Translations under genes and position numbers: made by a program
Assembly (NCBI GenBank): GCA_902544135.1
Contig: CACCBF010000001.1
Coordinates: forward strand, 62,001 to 126,000
DNA: 64,000 bases
Direction: 5' to 3'
Origin: an uncultured Pelagibacteraceae bacterium
Lineage (GTDB): Bacteria > Pseudomonadota > Alphaproteobacteria > Pelagibacterales > Pelagibacteraceae
In this document: positions 16,434-23,306 of the stretch, one piece after another
Layout of the letters: every line of letters starts with the position of its first letter
Numbering within the stretch: the stretch's first letter is position 1
Notes under the pieces: generated by a model
What the model was told of the DNA's origin: nothing
Database searches by the model: none
Seen by the model: only the letters and a program-made list of their open reading frames with translations

Positions 16434-16654
16434 TATTTTCAAAAAAATACTTTGATCTTATCTTTATCTTAATTATGGGCTTTGGCATGAGTTTGCTTAT
16501 GACCCTTATTATTACTTATATTAATACTGGTATGGATAAAGATTATATCACCAGATTCCTAAAAGCTTGGATGATAAGTTTACCGATAGCAATCATAGCT
16601 GCTCTTATACTTGGCCCACCTATTAAAAAATTTGTAGATAAAATAACTAAATAA
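16430..16654 (+). CDS. DUF2798 family two-helix membrane protein
   Basis: The 74-residue protein has two transmembrane helices (residues about 9-30 and 45-62) with the DUF2798 pattern: FGMSLLMTLIITYINTG in helix 1, FLKAWMISLPIAIIAALIL in helix 2 and the closing GPPIKKFVDKI. The function is not known. Its ATG overlaps the stop of the isomerase-like gene (ATGA), so the two are translationally coupled. It is the last clear member of the small-gene series before the SMR-family gene. Confidence 0.85.
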   Translation: MIFSKKYFDLIFILIMGFGMSLLMTLIITYINTGMDKDYITRFLKAWMISLPIAIIAALILGPPIKKFVDKITK

Positions 16655-16668
16655 TCATATTTTAGAAT

Positions 16669-17004
16669 ATGAGTAATTTGTCAGGATATATATTTCTTCT
16701 ATTGGCAATTATCTTAGGCATAACTTCGAATGGTTTTTTAAAATCAACTAATGGATTTACAAATATTGGCCCAACAATTTTTTGTGTAATATCAATAATT
16801 GCTTGTATTTTTTGTTTATCTAAAGCAATGAATATTATTCCAGTTGGTTTCACTTATGCAACTTATGGCGGATTAACTATTACTGCAGTAACTTTATTTG
16901 GCGTGTTTAAATACAATCAAATCCCAAATCTCTATGGAATTATAGGAATAATATTAATTATTATTGGTGTAATTTTACTCAATACACTTGGCAAGGCTAC
17001 TTAG
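16669..17004 (+). CDS. SMR (EmrE-like) membrane protein lacking acidic residues
   Basis: The 111-residue protein has four transmembrane helices and aligns with SMR transporters: LLAIILG...FLKSTNGFTNIGPT in helix 1, SKAMNIIPVGFTYATYGGL in helices 2-3 and a C-terminal IIGIILIIIGVILLN. EmrE needs Glu14 in helix 1 to bind substrate and protons. Aligning Lys22 of EmrE with Lys25 here places Gly17 at that position, and the whole protein contains no Asp or Glu. The EmrE Trp63 position is Tyr. It therefore cannot work by the EmrE mechanism and may be a partner subunit, a lipid or neutral-solute transporter, or degenerate. Confidence 0.85.
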   Translation: MSNLSGYIFLLLAIILGITSNGFLKSTNGFTNIGPTIFCVISIIACIFCLSKAMNIIPVGFTYATYGGLTITAVTLFGVFKYNQIPNLYGIIGIILIIIGVILLNTLGKAT

Positions 17005-17803
17005 CCACAGGTTTTAATATTTTCACTATTCTTTTATGAAGTTTTTTGTTCGGCGCACAAATAATGTTCCCTGCTTTTTTTGGATCCTCATTTTTCCATG
17101 TGGTAACTATTCCTTCGGCCGCTCTTATTATGGGAATTAGAGCATGGATATCCCAAATTTTATTTCCACATTGAATTACAATATCTATTTTTCCCTCTGC
17201 AAAATGTGAATAACTTAGAGCATCAGCGCACGGAAATTGCATTCGTTTTAATATTTGTGGTATTTTTTTTTGTTGGTTTAAAGATAAACTACCATGAAAT
17301 GCAGCCGACAATTTCATATTTGCGAAAGTTGCTTTTTTATTCACTTTTAGTCTTTTTTTATTTCCATTTTCACACACAAAAGCAACTTTATCTGTTTCGT
17401 TAAAATAATATTTTTTTAAAATTGGAAAATTAGCAAGACCTAAAATTGGTATTCCTCTGAAATTTAGTGAAATGAGGTTACTCCAAGTTGGGTTACCTAT
17501 AACGAAAGATCGTGTGCCATCTATTGGGTCAATAACCCAGGAAAAATCACTTTTAGTTTTTTTATTTTTAAATTCTTCACCTATAATTTGATGAGTGGGA
17601 AATTTATTACTAATCTCTTTTCTTATAAATTTTTCAAAAGCTATATCTGCGTTAGTAACAGGGTCATAACCTGTGCCCTTTAACTTATTTGAAACTTTAA
17701 AGGGCTTGTTTAATTTTAAGAAATAAAATCTAGTAAGTTTATTTGCTAAATTGTTAAGAAATTTAGAGTATTTTTTATATTCTGAAGATTTTAATTTAAT
17801 CAC
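16997..17803 (-). CDS. Inositol monophosphatase-family phosphatase, possibly histidinol-phosphatase HisN
   Basis: The 268-residue magnesium-dependent phosphatase has metal ligands in GEE (Glu76/77), in the motif WVIDPIDGTRSF (Asp92 and Asp95) and in KIWDIHALIPIIRAAEG in the C-terminal third. The ALIPI segment after the last Asp and the FVIGNPTWSNLI segment resemble the HisN-type histidinol-phosphatases of alphaproteobacteria more than classic SuhB. An inositol or nucleotide phosphatase remains possible. Its 3-prime end overlaps the convergent SMR gene by 8 bases. Confidence 0.82.
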   Translation of the reverse strand: MIKLKSSEYKKYSKFLNNLANKLTRFYFLKLNKPFKVSNKLKGTGYDPVTNADIAFEKFIRKEISNKFPTHQIIGEEFKNKKTKSDFSWVIDPIDGTRSFVIGNPTWSNLISLNFRGIPILGLANFPILKKYYFNETDKVAFVCENGNKKRLKVNKKATFANMKLSAAFHGSLSLNQQKKIPQILKRMQFPCADALSYSHFAEGKIDIVIQCGNKIWDIHALIPIIRAAEGIVTTWKNEDPKKAGNIICAPNKKLHKRIVKILKPVAK

Positions 17804-17868
17804 AAGAGACTAATACATTCTAATTTGTATTGATTAAAGTAAAATTTTAAATAATCATAAGAATCATT

Positions 17869-18969
17869 ATGAAAATTGAACTTTCAGATAATAAAGTTTT
17901 TTTTGAAAATCAAGGATTAAAAAAAGAAATACACCCATTCTGGTTGAGAGAAAGAGTGAACGGCGTAGATTTTGTTGATAAAGGTACCAAGCAAAGATTA
18001 TTTGATCCAACAACGCTCAATCAAAATATTGAAATTAATAAAGTTAATTTAACTGACAAATTTTTAGAGATTTCATTTAATGATGGAGTTGAAACAAAAA
18101 TATCAATTCAAAGTATCTTTGAAGAATATTCTGGTATTAATGACATAAGATTTATCAAAAAAACTAAGTGGGACTCTTCTTTAAAAAATCTGAATAATTT
18201 TCAGTTCAGTGAAAATATATTTGAAGAAAAAATAATGTATGAAGCTTTAATAAGTTTCTATAAATATGGTTTCATTATTTTCAAAAATGTGCCGACAGAA
18301 AACAATTTCTTAGTAAAATTCGCAAATTCTATAGGTAGTATAAGGAGAACAAATTTTGGTGAATTCTTTAATGTAAAATCAAAACCCAATCCTAATGATC
18401 TAGCTTATACATCTTTGCCTTTAGCACCTCATACTGATAATCCTTATAGAAATCCTGTTCCATGTATTCAAATATTACATTGCATTGAAAATGCAGTTGA
18501 AGGTGGACATTCTACTTTGGTAGATGGCTTTACAGTTACAGAGGAATTAAAAGAAAAATATCCTGAATATTATAAAATTTTAACTGAGGTGAAAGTAAAA
18601 TACCAATTTATAGATAAGGTTGTAATACTAGAGAATTGGGCTGAGATGATTGAATTAGATGAAAATAAGAATTTTAAACAGGTTAGATTTAGCCCAAGGT
18701 TAGATTTTGTTCCATTAATTGATAAAAACAAATTAGATGTTTACTATAAGGCAAGAAATAAAATTTCTGAATTGTATAATTCAAGCAAATATAGAATTGA
18801 ATTTAAACTTCTTCCAGGAGATCTATTAATGATGGATAATTATCGACTTCTTCATGGAAGGACATCCTTTAATGCAAATGAGGGTAATAGATTTCTTCAA
18901 GGTTGTTATATAGATTATGATAGTACTGAAGGAAAAATTAAGCATCTAAAAAGAAAATTTAATATATAA
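17869..18969 (+). CDS. Gamma-butyrobetaine dioxygenase-like 2-oxoglutarate Fe(II) oxygenase
   Basis: The 366-residue protein has an N-terminal beta domain (about 1-95, including IHPFWLRERV) followed by a TauD-type jelly-roll. The Fe(II) site is His188-x-Asp190 (LAPHTDNPYRNP) plus His329 (LLHGRTSF), and Arg341 or Arg331 would bind 2-oxoglutarate. This two-domain layout is that of gamma-butyrobetaine and trimethyllysine dioxygenases, which hydroxylate quaternary-amine substrates. In a marine bacterium the natural substrate could be a betaine-like osmolyte. No carnitine genes are adjacent, so specificity is open. Confidence 0.85.
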   Translation: MKIELSDNKVFFENQGLKKEIHPFWLRERVNGVDFVDKGTKQRLFDPTTLNQNIEINKVNLTDKFLEISFNDGVETKISIQSIFEEYSGINDIRFIKKTKWDSSLKNLNNFQFSENIFEEKIMYEALISFYKYGFIIFKNVPTENNFLVKFANSIGSIRRTNFGEFFNVKSKPNPNDLAYTSLPLAPHTDNPYRNPVPCIQILHCIENAVEGGHSTLVDGFTVTEELKEKYPEYYKILTEVKVKYQFIDKVVILENWAEMIELDENKNFKQVRFSPRLDFVPLIDKNKLDVYYKARNKISELYNSSKYRIEFKLLPGDLLMMDNYRLLHGRTSFNANEGNRFLQGCYIDYDSTEGKIKHLKRKFNI

Positions 18970-18970
18970 A

Positions 18971-19150
18971 TTATTTATTAAAACAATTATTCACTAATAT
19001 TGCCATTAATATCCAAATGACAAAAGTTTCACCATGGGTGAAAGAATAATCCGCTCCAGCAAATCCAGCAACTATATTGATTGCATAAATAATTACGGTA
19101 GAGACTAATAAACTTAAGAATAATTTTACTATTCCATTAATATATTTCAC
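18971..19150 (-). CDS. Small two-helix membrane protein (overlooked 59-codon ORF)
   Basis: Reading on the minus strand from a GTG at 19150 gives 59 codons ending at TAA 18971-18973, immediately after the convergent oxygenase gene. Residues about 8-31 (KLFLSLLVSTVIIYAINIVAG) and 42-55 (TFVIWILMAILVNN) are hydrophobic, separated by a polar loop AGADYSFTHGE. This pattern is much more protein-like than random AT-rich DNA. No strong ribosome site is seen and no family is recognised. Confidence 0.5.
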   Translation of the reverse strand: MKYINGIVKLFLSLLVSTVIIYAINIVAGFAGADYSFTHGETFVIWILMAILVNNCFNK

Positions 19151-19243
19151 ATTAAAATTTTAACTATTCTCAATCTTTATGCAAATGAAAATTTTCTATT
19201 AATAAGTGAAATTATTTTAGATGCCGGAATATTATTAAATACC

Positions 19244-19304
19244 TAGGTTGTATTCAAGAAATATATTTTCAGAAAATTTAAATAAATTTATTGATTACAA
19301 CCTA
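19244..19304. repeat. Long-range inverted repeat in non-coding region
   Basis: TAGGTTGTA at 19244-19252 is perfectly complementary to TACAACCTA at 19296-19304, with a 43-base AT-rich loop between them. It lies in a gene-poor stretch and just upstream of the strong ribosome-site sequence at 19326. It may be the first stem of a structured transcript. Confidence 0.35.
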
Positions 19305-19340
19305 ATCAAAATTTAATCTTTATTTAAGGAGGTAGCTTTA

Positions 19341-19367
19341 ATGAATCAAACACCACCTGATACTTAG
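19341..19367 (+). other. Eight-codon ORF with perfect Shine-Dalgarno
   Basis: AAGGAGGT at 19326-19333 is a full anti-16S complement, placed 7 bases before an ATG that opens an 8-codon frame (MNQTPPDT) and stop. Most genes in the window have weaker sites. The AGGAGGT can pair, with one A-A mismatch, with ACCACCT inside the tiny ORF, so the site might be occluded in the folded RNA. It may be a leader peptide or a ribosome-binding element of a structured RNA. Confidence 0.35.
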
Positions 19368-19410
19368 CTGGGTATTTTCATACTTCATAAAAACGTAAAT
19401 AAAAAATATA

Positions 19411-19490
19411 AAGTCCATTCGGACTTAAATGCCAGAACGGCGAATTAGGGGCTGCTCTTTTGGTTAATTAACTAGAGAGCAAACCCCTAA
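19411..19490 (+). ncRNA. Candidate structured RNA: three consecutive hairpins
   Basis: Three hairpins follow one another: AAGTCC/GGACTT around ATTC (19411-19426), GCC/GGC around AGAAC (19431-19441), and a large stem formed by TTAGGGG plus TGCTCT (19445-19458) with AGAGCA plus CCCCTAA (19476-19490). The last is followed by ATTATTTTGTT, a poor but possible terminator tail. The local GC content is higher than in surrounding non-coding DNA. No protein frame crosses it. Together with the upstream tiny ORF it could be a small RNA, or a bidirectional terminator for the methyltransferase at 19505. The strand is uncertain. Confidence 0.4.
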
Positions 19491-19504
19491 ATTATTTTGT
19501 TAAT

Positions 19505-20212
19505 TTATCTATTCAAAACTAGACAAATCAATTTATCTTGAAAAGATATTTGTTTTTTATACTTTTTCTTTATTTCATTTAAACCACTAGATATTATCTT
19601 ATGGCTCATACCCAACAACACCGATATATATTTGCTATTTACCATTTCCATATATTTTATCCTTGAAATTTTAACTTTATAACTAAACCCTCTAACGAGT
19701 TTTCCTTTGAATGAATATGAAATTGATTTAATAATTTTCTTGTCTCTTATTAAGGCTTTTTTCAGCTTTTTTTTCATAATCGAAAATGTTGGAATTTCAT
19801 TATTAATGGGGTCTAGAGTAAAAATAATAATTTTACCGTTTGGATTTAGCAATGTCTTTGACAATTTAAGTATAGTCTTAATATCTTTAATTTTAAAAAG
19901 ATGAATAGTTTGTTTTAATAAAATTAGATCAAATGTTTTTTTATTCTTTTTTAAAAATTTAAGTGCATCAATTTTTTTAAAAATTATTCTTTTATCCCTA
20001 TCTTTGTGATTTTCTATATCTAGACCTATAGATTTTCTCTTTAAGCTTAACTTTGTTGACAAGCTTCCTAGTATCTTACCCCTGCCACAACCAATATCTA
20101 AAATCTGACTGTTTTTATTTAATTTAACTTGTTTTAATAAAAAATTATTAAAAGATTTAATATAAGAAGATGATGAAAGCCAAGTTTTATTGTCCCAATT
20201 TTTTAATGACAC
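19505..20212 (-). CDS. Class I SAM-dependent methyltransferase
   Basis: The 235-residue protein has the Rossmann methyltransferase motif I ILDIGCGRGKILGSL near residue 38, an acidic residue ending strand 2 (IGLDIEN), and motif FDLILLKQTIHLF near residue 94. The C-terminal third is Lys-rich and unassigned. The substrate cannot be inferred. Its start overlaps the end of the upstream DUF4396 gene by 10 bases, so the two are likely co-transcribed with the cupredoxin gene. Confidence 0.82.
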   Translation of the reverse strand: MSLKNWDNKTWLSSSSYIKSFNNFLLKQVKLNKNSQILDIGCGRGKILGSLSTKLSLKRKSIGLDIENHKDRDKRIIFKKIDALKFLKKNKKTFDLILLKQTIHLFKIKDIKTILKLSKTLLNPNGKIIIFTLDPINNEIPTFSIMKKKLKKALIRDKKIIKSISYSFKGKLVRGFSYKVKISRIKYMEMVNSKYISVLLGMSHKIISSGLNEIKKKYKKQISFQDKLICLVLNR

Positions 20213-20649
20213 GCAATATTAAATTTTTTTAGTCTCCAATAATTATAAGGCCAAGGTGTTAAGAACCCAACTAAGAGCATAATTGGAACTACCCACCAGG
20301 TAAGAATTGCGCCACCTGTTAAAAAGTAATCAGTCAAATTCATCATGATCTCCATACTTATCATTGATATAAAACTCATTCCCATTGCTGTTTTTAATGC
20401 TTTAGAAAAATCAAAACTTTGTCGCATTAAGATTATTGTCTCTAAAATAATACTTGTAATTAGTCCGTTGATGATAGCTAAAGTCATTATTCCCATAACT
20501 GGGAATGGAATCTTAGTTAGTTGGAAAAATAAAATAGTACCAAAATCACCAATTGCACAACCCAATAAACACCAACCAGTGTTTTTAGCACTTGTTTTCC
20601 ATGTATGTTTACACGACCAATTAAAATTGGCATTGACTGCATTGTCCAT
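20203..20649 (-). CDS. DUF4396 membrane protein
   Basis: The 148-residue protein has four transmembrane segments and matches DUF4396: WSCKHTWKTSAKNTGWCLLGCAIGDFGTI near the N-terminus, a central MGMSFISMISMEIMMN helix with several Met and Glu residues, and a WWVVPIMLLVGFLTPWPYNYWRL end. Several of its helices are Met- and His/Cys-containing, which would suit metal handling. It is 4 bases downstream of a cupredoxin-like gene, so a shared copper role is plausible but not shown. Confidence 0.85.
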   Translation of the reverse strand: MDNAVNANFNWSCKHTWKTSAKNTGWCLLGCAIGDFGTILFFQLTKIPFPVMGIMTLAIINGLITSIILETIILMRQSFDFSKALKTAMGMSFISMISMEIMMNLTDYFLTGGAILTWWVVPIMLLVGFLTPWPYNYWRLKKFNIACH

Positions 20650-20653
20650 TGAA

Positions 20654-21157
20654 TTAGTTTATATCAACTTTAGCAATCATTCCAACTTGATAATGACCTG
20701 GCACGTTGCATGCAATTTCAATATTTACGGCATTATCAAATTTCCAAATGATATCTTCCTTTTCTTTTGGTGCTAACAAAACACTATTGCTATGTGAATG
20801 ACCCATGGCTTTATCCATTTTTGCCATTTTTTTCATTTTCTCTTTATCAATTGAGTCAGCTAAAAGTATTTCATTTTCAACCATTTTTTCCATTTCAGGC
20901 TGATGCTTCATGTGCATCATTTTATTTGCTATATTAAATTCGTGGACTAACTCACCCACATTTTCAACTTCAAACTTTATTGTTTCACCTGCTTTAATTT
21001 GAAAAGAACTAGGTTCATAATAATTATCATACATCTTTACTTTTATGATTCGATTAATATCACCTTCTTTTCCTTTCGAACCAATTTTCATATTTTTGTC
21101 AGCAAAAGATGGTAAGCAATAAAGTACTAAAATGAATAATGTTATAATCTGTTTCAT
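20654..21157 (-). CDS. Exported cupredoxin with Met/His-rich insert
   Basis: From the ATG at 21157 the 167-residue product has a signal peptide (residues 1-19, ending SFA) and a plastocyanin-like domain. Type 1 copper ligands are visible: His72 (ELVHEFN), Cys150, His155 and Met160 (IACNVPGHYQVGM). Between the first His and the Cys lies an insert of about 40 residues (80-122) rich in Met and His, including MMHMKHQPEMEKM and MGHSHS, which resembles Cu(I)-binding motifs. An upstream ATG at 21181 would add eight residues and spoil the signal peptide. It is probably a periplasmic copper carrier or electron-transfer protein. Confidence 0.88.
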   Translation of the reverse strand: MKQIITLFILVLYCLPSFADKNMKIGSKGKEGDINRIIKVKMYDNYYEPSSFQIKAGETIKFEVENVGELVHEFNIANKMMHMKHQPEMEKMVENEILLADSIDKEKMKKMAKMDKAMGHSHSNSVLLAPKEKEDIIWKFDNAVNIEIACNVPGHYQVGMIAKVDIN

Positions 21158-21227
21158 GGTTGAATAAATATTAATTTTCACAATTTTAACAATGGGTCAA
21201 ATTATACATGTATGATAGTGTAAATTA

Positions 21228-21908
21228 ATGATTTTTAGACAATTATTCGACAATAGATCATCAACATACACATATCTTATTTCTTCTGGGGAAGGTAGAG
21301 AGGCTTTAATTATTGATCCTGTAATAGAAAATGTAAATAAATACGTAAATTTATTAAAAGAACTTAATTTAAAACTTGTCAAAGTTATTGATACTCATAT
21401 ACATGCGGATCACGTAACTGGTGCCTCAAAATTGAAAGACATTACAAAATGCTCTAGAATAATGGGCGATCATACTCCGGCTGATACGGTTGAAATCAGA
21501 GTTAAAGATGATGAGTATATTAATTTAGATAACATCAAATTAAGAGCTATGTATACACCTGGACATACTTCAGATAGCTATAGTTTTCTAATGGATAACT
21601 ATCTATTTTCTGGTGACACTTTGTTGATAAATGGGACAGGTAGAACAGATTTTCAAAATGGAAATGCTATAGACTCTTATAACTCCATATTTAATAAACT
21701 CCTAAAATTACCAGACGAAACTCTTCTTTACCCCGCTCATGACTATAAAGGAGAAAAATTTAGCACAATTGGAAAAGAAAGAAAAAATAACCCTAGATTA
21801 CAAGTTGATAGCAAGGATCAGTATATTGAAATCATGAACAATTTAGGTCTAAAAAAACCAGATCAACTTGAAGCAAATGTTTCAAGAAATATTAAACTGG
21901 GTGCTTAA
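21228..21908 (+). CDS. Persulfide dioxygenase-like metallo-beta-lactamase protein (ETHE1 type)
   Basis: The 226-residue protein has the metal-binding motif THIHADH (His57, His59, Asp61, His62), His113 in YTPGHT, Asp130 in LFSGDT and a later His in YPAHDY. The GTGRTDFQ segment (136-143) is characteristic of ETHE1/Blh persulfide dioxygenases, which oxidise glutathione persulfide to sulfite with one Fe(II). A rhodanese domain is absent. It is divergent from the cupredoxin gene and convergent with a thioredoxin-like gene 1 base away. Confidence 0.9.
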   Translation: MIFRQLFDNRSSTYTYLISSGEGREALIIDPVIENVNKYVNLLKELNLKLVKVIDTHIHADHVTGASKLKDITKCSRIMGDHTPADTVEIRVKDDEYINLDNIKLRAMYTPGHTSDSYSFLMDNYLFSGDTLLINGTGRTDFQNGNAIDSYNSIFNKLLKLPDETLLYPAHDYKGEKFSTIGKERKNNPRLQVDSKDQYIEIMNNLGLKKPDQLEANVSRNIKLGA

Positions 21909-21909
21909 A

Positions 21910-22278
21910 TTAAATTGAGGATTTAAGAGCTTTGTAAATTGCTTCTTTTTTAATTTCTCCAATACTTCTATAAACTTCTTTATTATTTTTGAAAATAAGA
22001 AGAGTTGTTTGATATTGCACATTAAACATGTCAGAAATTTCTCTATTTGTTACATCAAATGCAAAATATTCAATGTTATCAAAATCATTTTTTGCTTTTT
22101 GCAAAACTTTCATTTGACTTGCGCAAGAAGGACAATACTTAATCCAAGAGCTCACTACTACAACCTTGCCCTCAGATTGTGCTTTATTAAATAATTCTTT
22201 TTTAAAAGTTGTTTTCTTTTCCATGGCATTGACATTGAATGCTAATAAAAGAAAACAAAAGGTTAAAATTTTTTTCAT
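21910..22278 (-). CDS. Exported thioredoxin-fold protein
   Basis: The 122-residue product has a signal peptide (1-18) and a thioredoxin fold with the redox motif YCPSC (Cys49 and Cys52), followed by ASQMKVLQKAKNDF and a TTLLIFKNNKEVYRSIGE strand containing the expected cis-bond region (here QTTLL without the usual Pro). It probably acts as a periplasmic reductase or sulfur-handling protein. The missing cis-Pro before the TLLIF strand is unusual. It is 6 bases downstream of azlD on the same strand. Confidence 0.82.
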   Translation of the reverse strand: MKKILTFCFLLLAFNVNAMEKKTTFKKELFNKAQSEGKVVVVSSWIKYCPSCASQMKVLQKAKNDFDNIEYFAFDVTNREISDMFNVQYQTTLLIFKNNKEVYRSIGEIKKEAIYKALKSSI

Positions 22279-22284
22279 AATTGT

Positions 22285-22599
22285 TTATACAACAAATATT
22301 AGAAACCAATAAGATGCCAATCCTGAAAATATTGTCGCAATTATACTTCTGGAGAAAATACCAATAAACATTGCAATTATTGCAGCCAATATCTTTGGAT
22401 TATCATCTATTTCAATTAATCCTATTTCATTAATAAAAATAGCTGGAAAGATTATTGCAGGAAATATTGCAGATGGCACAAATGATAATATCTCTCTAAT
22501 TCTATCATTAAACATTTCCTTTTTAATTAAAGCAATCATGGAAAACCTTGTTAAATAGGTAATCAATCCACAATATAAAATTAATGCCCAGTTGCTCAT
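22285..22599 (-). CDS. azlD: AzlD-family small subunit of amino acid exporter
   Basis: The 104-residue membrane protein has about three to four helices and the AzlD signature LITYLTRFSMIALI near residue 15 and FVPSAIFPAIIFPAIF near residue 42. AzlD pairs with AzlC to export branched-chain or related amino acids. Its ATG overlaps the azlC stop by 4 bases, which supports stoichiometric translation. Confidence 0.88.
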   Translation of the reverse strand: MSNWALILYCGLITYLTRFSMIALIKKEMFNDRIREILSFVPSAIFPAIIFPAIFINEIGLIEIDDNPKILAAIIAMFIGIFSRSIIATIFSGLASYWFLIFVV

Positions 22600-23288
22600 G
22601 CTTTTTTATTTTTCCTTGTTAATATCATTGCAGTGAATAATCCTGCTAGAGCTGCAACAATAACGTAAGCTTTAAAAGGAATATAATTATATCCAAAAGT
22701 AGCTACCAAACCTGAAATAATTATTACAATCACATTTATAAATTTTCTAAAGTCATTAACTAATAAAGCTAAAAATGTTAAAGGAACTGCAAAACTTAGT
22801 CCAAGTTTTTCTGGAATTGCTGATCCAAGTATAATTCCTAAAAATGTTGTCGATTGCCAAATTACCCAACAAGTAGCTCCTCCACCTACTAAGTGAAGGT
22901 ATCTATTATGGTCCTTATTCTTTTTTAAATATTCATTTGAAATTGCAAATGCCTGATCGATTAAAAAATAGGATATAATAATCTTCCAAATCAATTTCAA
23001 ATCTGACAAATGCTCTGATACCACAGCTCCGTAAAGCAAATGTCTGGAGTTCACTGCACCAACTGAGCTAATTATTACTAAAGAAGATGCACCACCAGAA
23101 AATAATTGCAATAAAACTATCTGAGAAGCGCCACCAAAAATAATTAAAGACATTGCCATTGTTTCAATTGGAGTAAATCCAACATCAATAGCAAGAACTC
23201 CAAAAATTAAACCAAAGGGAACAACCGGAATCATCAGTGGGCTTACATCAATAATTCCCTTTAAAAAAACTTTTAAGTTACTTTTCAT
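22596..23288 (-). CDS. azlC: AzlC-family amino acid exporter, large subunit
   Basis: The 230-residue membrane protein has the AzlC features PLMIPVVPFGLIFG near residue 16, IFGGASQIVLLQLFSGG near residue 50 and NSRHLLYGAVV near residue 81. It forms the large subunit of a two-component exporter of branched-chain amino acids with AzlD. It lies 18 bases downstream of the iron transporter ATPase on the same strand and may be the tail of the iron operon, although the functions are unrelated. Confidence 0.9.
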   Translation of the reverse strand: MKSNLKVFLKGIIDVSPLMIPVVPFGLIFGVLAIDVGFTPIETMAMSLIIFGGASQIVLLQLFSGGASSLVIISSVGAVNSRHLLYGAVVSEHLSDLKLIWKIIISYFLIDQAFAISNEYLKKNKDHNRYLHLVGGGATCWVIWQSTTFLGIILGSAIPEKLGLSFAVPLTFLALLVNDFRKFINVIVIIISGLVATFGYNYIPFKAYVIVAALAGLFTAMILTRKNKKA

Positions 23289-23306
23289 TTTTCTAAAAGG
23301 TTTTTA

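Noticed and set aside
19411-19490. Possible tmRNA piece, SRP RNA or tRNA
   Set aside because: I found no tRNA-like acceptor with CCA and T-loop, no tag-peptide resume frame and no conserved SRP tetraloop region, so I kept it only as an unnamed structured-RNA candidate.
20345-20776. 143-codon frame opposite the DUF4396 and cupredoxin genes
   Set aside because: It spans two real genes antisense, and its Ile/Lys-rich translation lacks any domain. The minus-strand genes have signal peptide and copper ligands.
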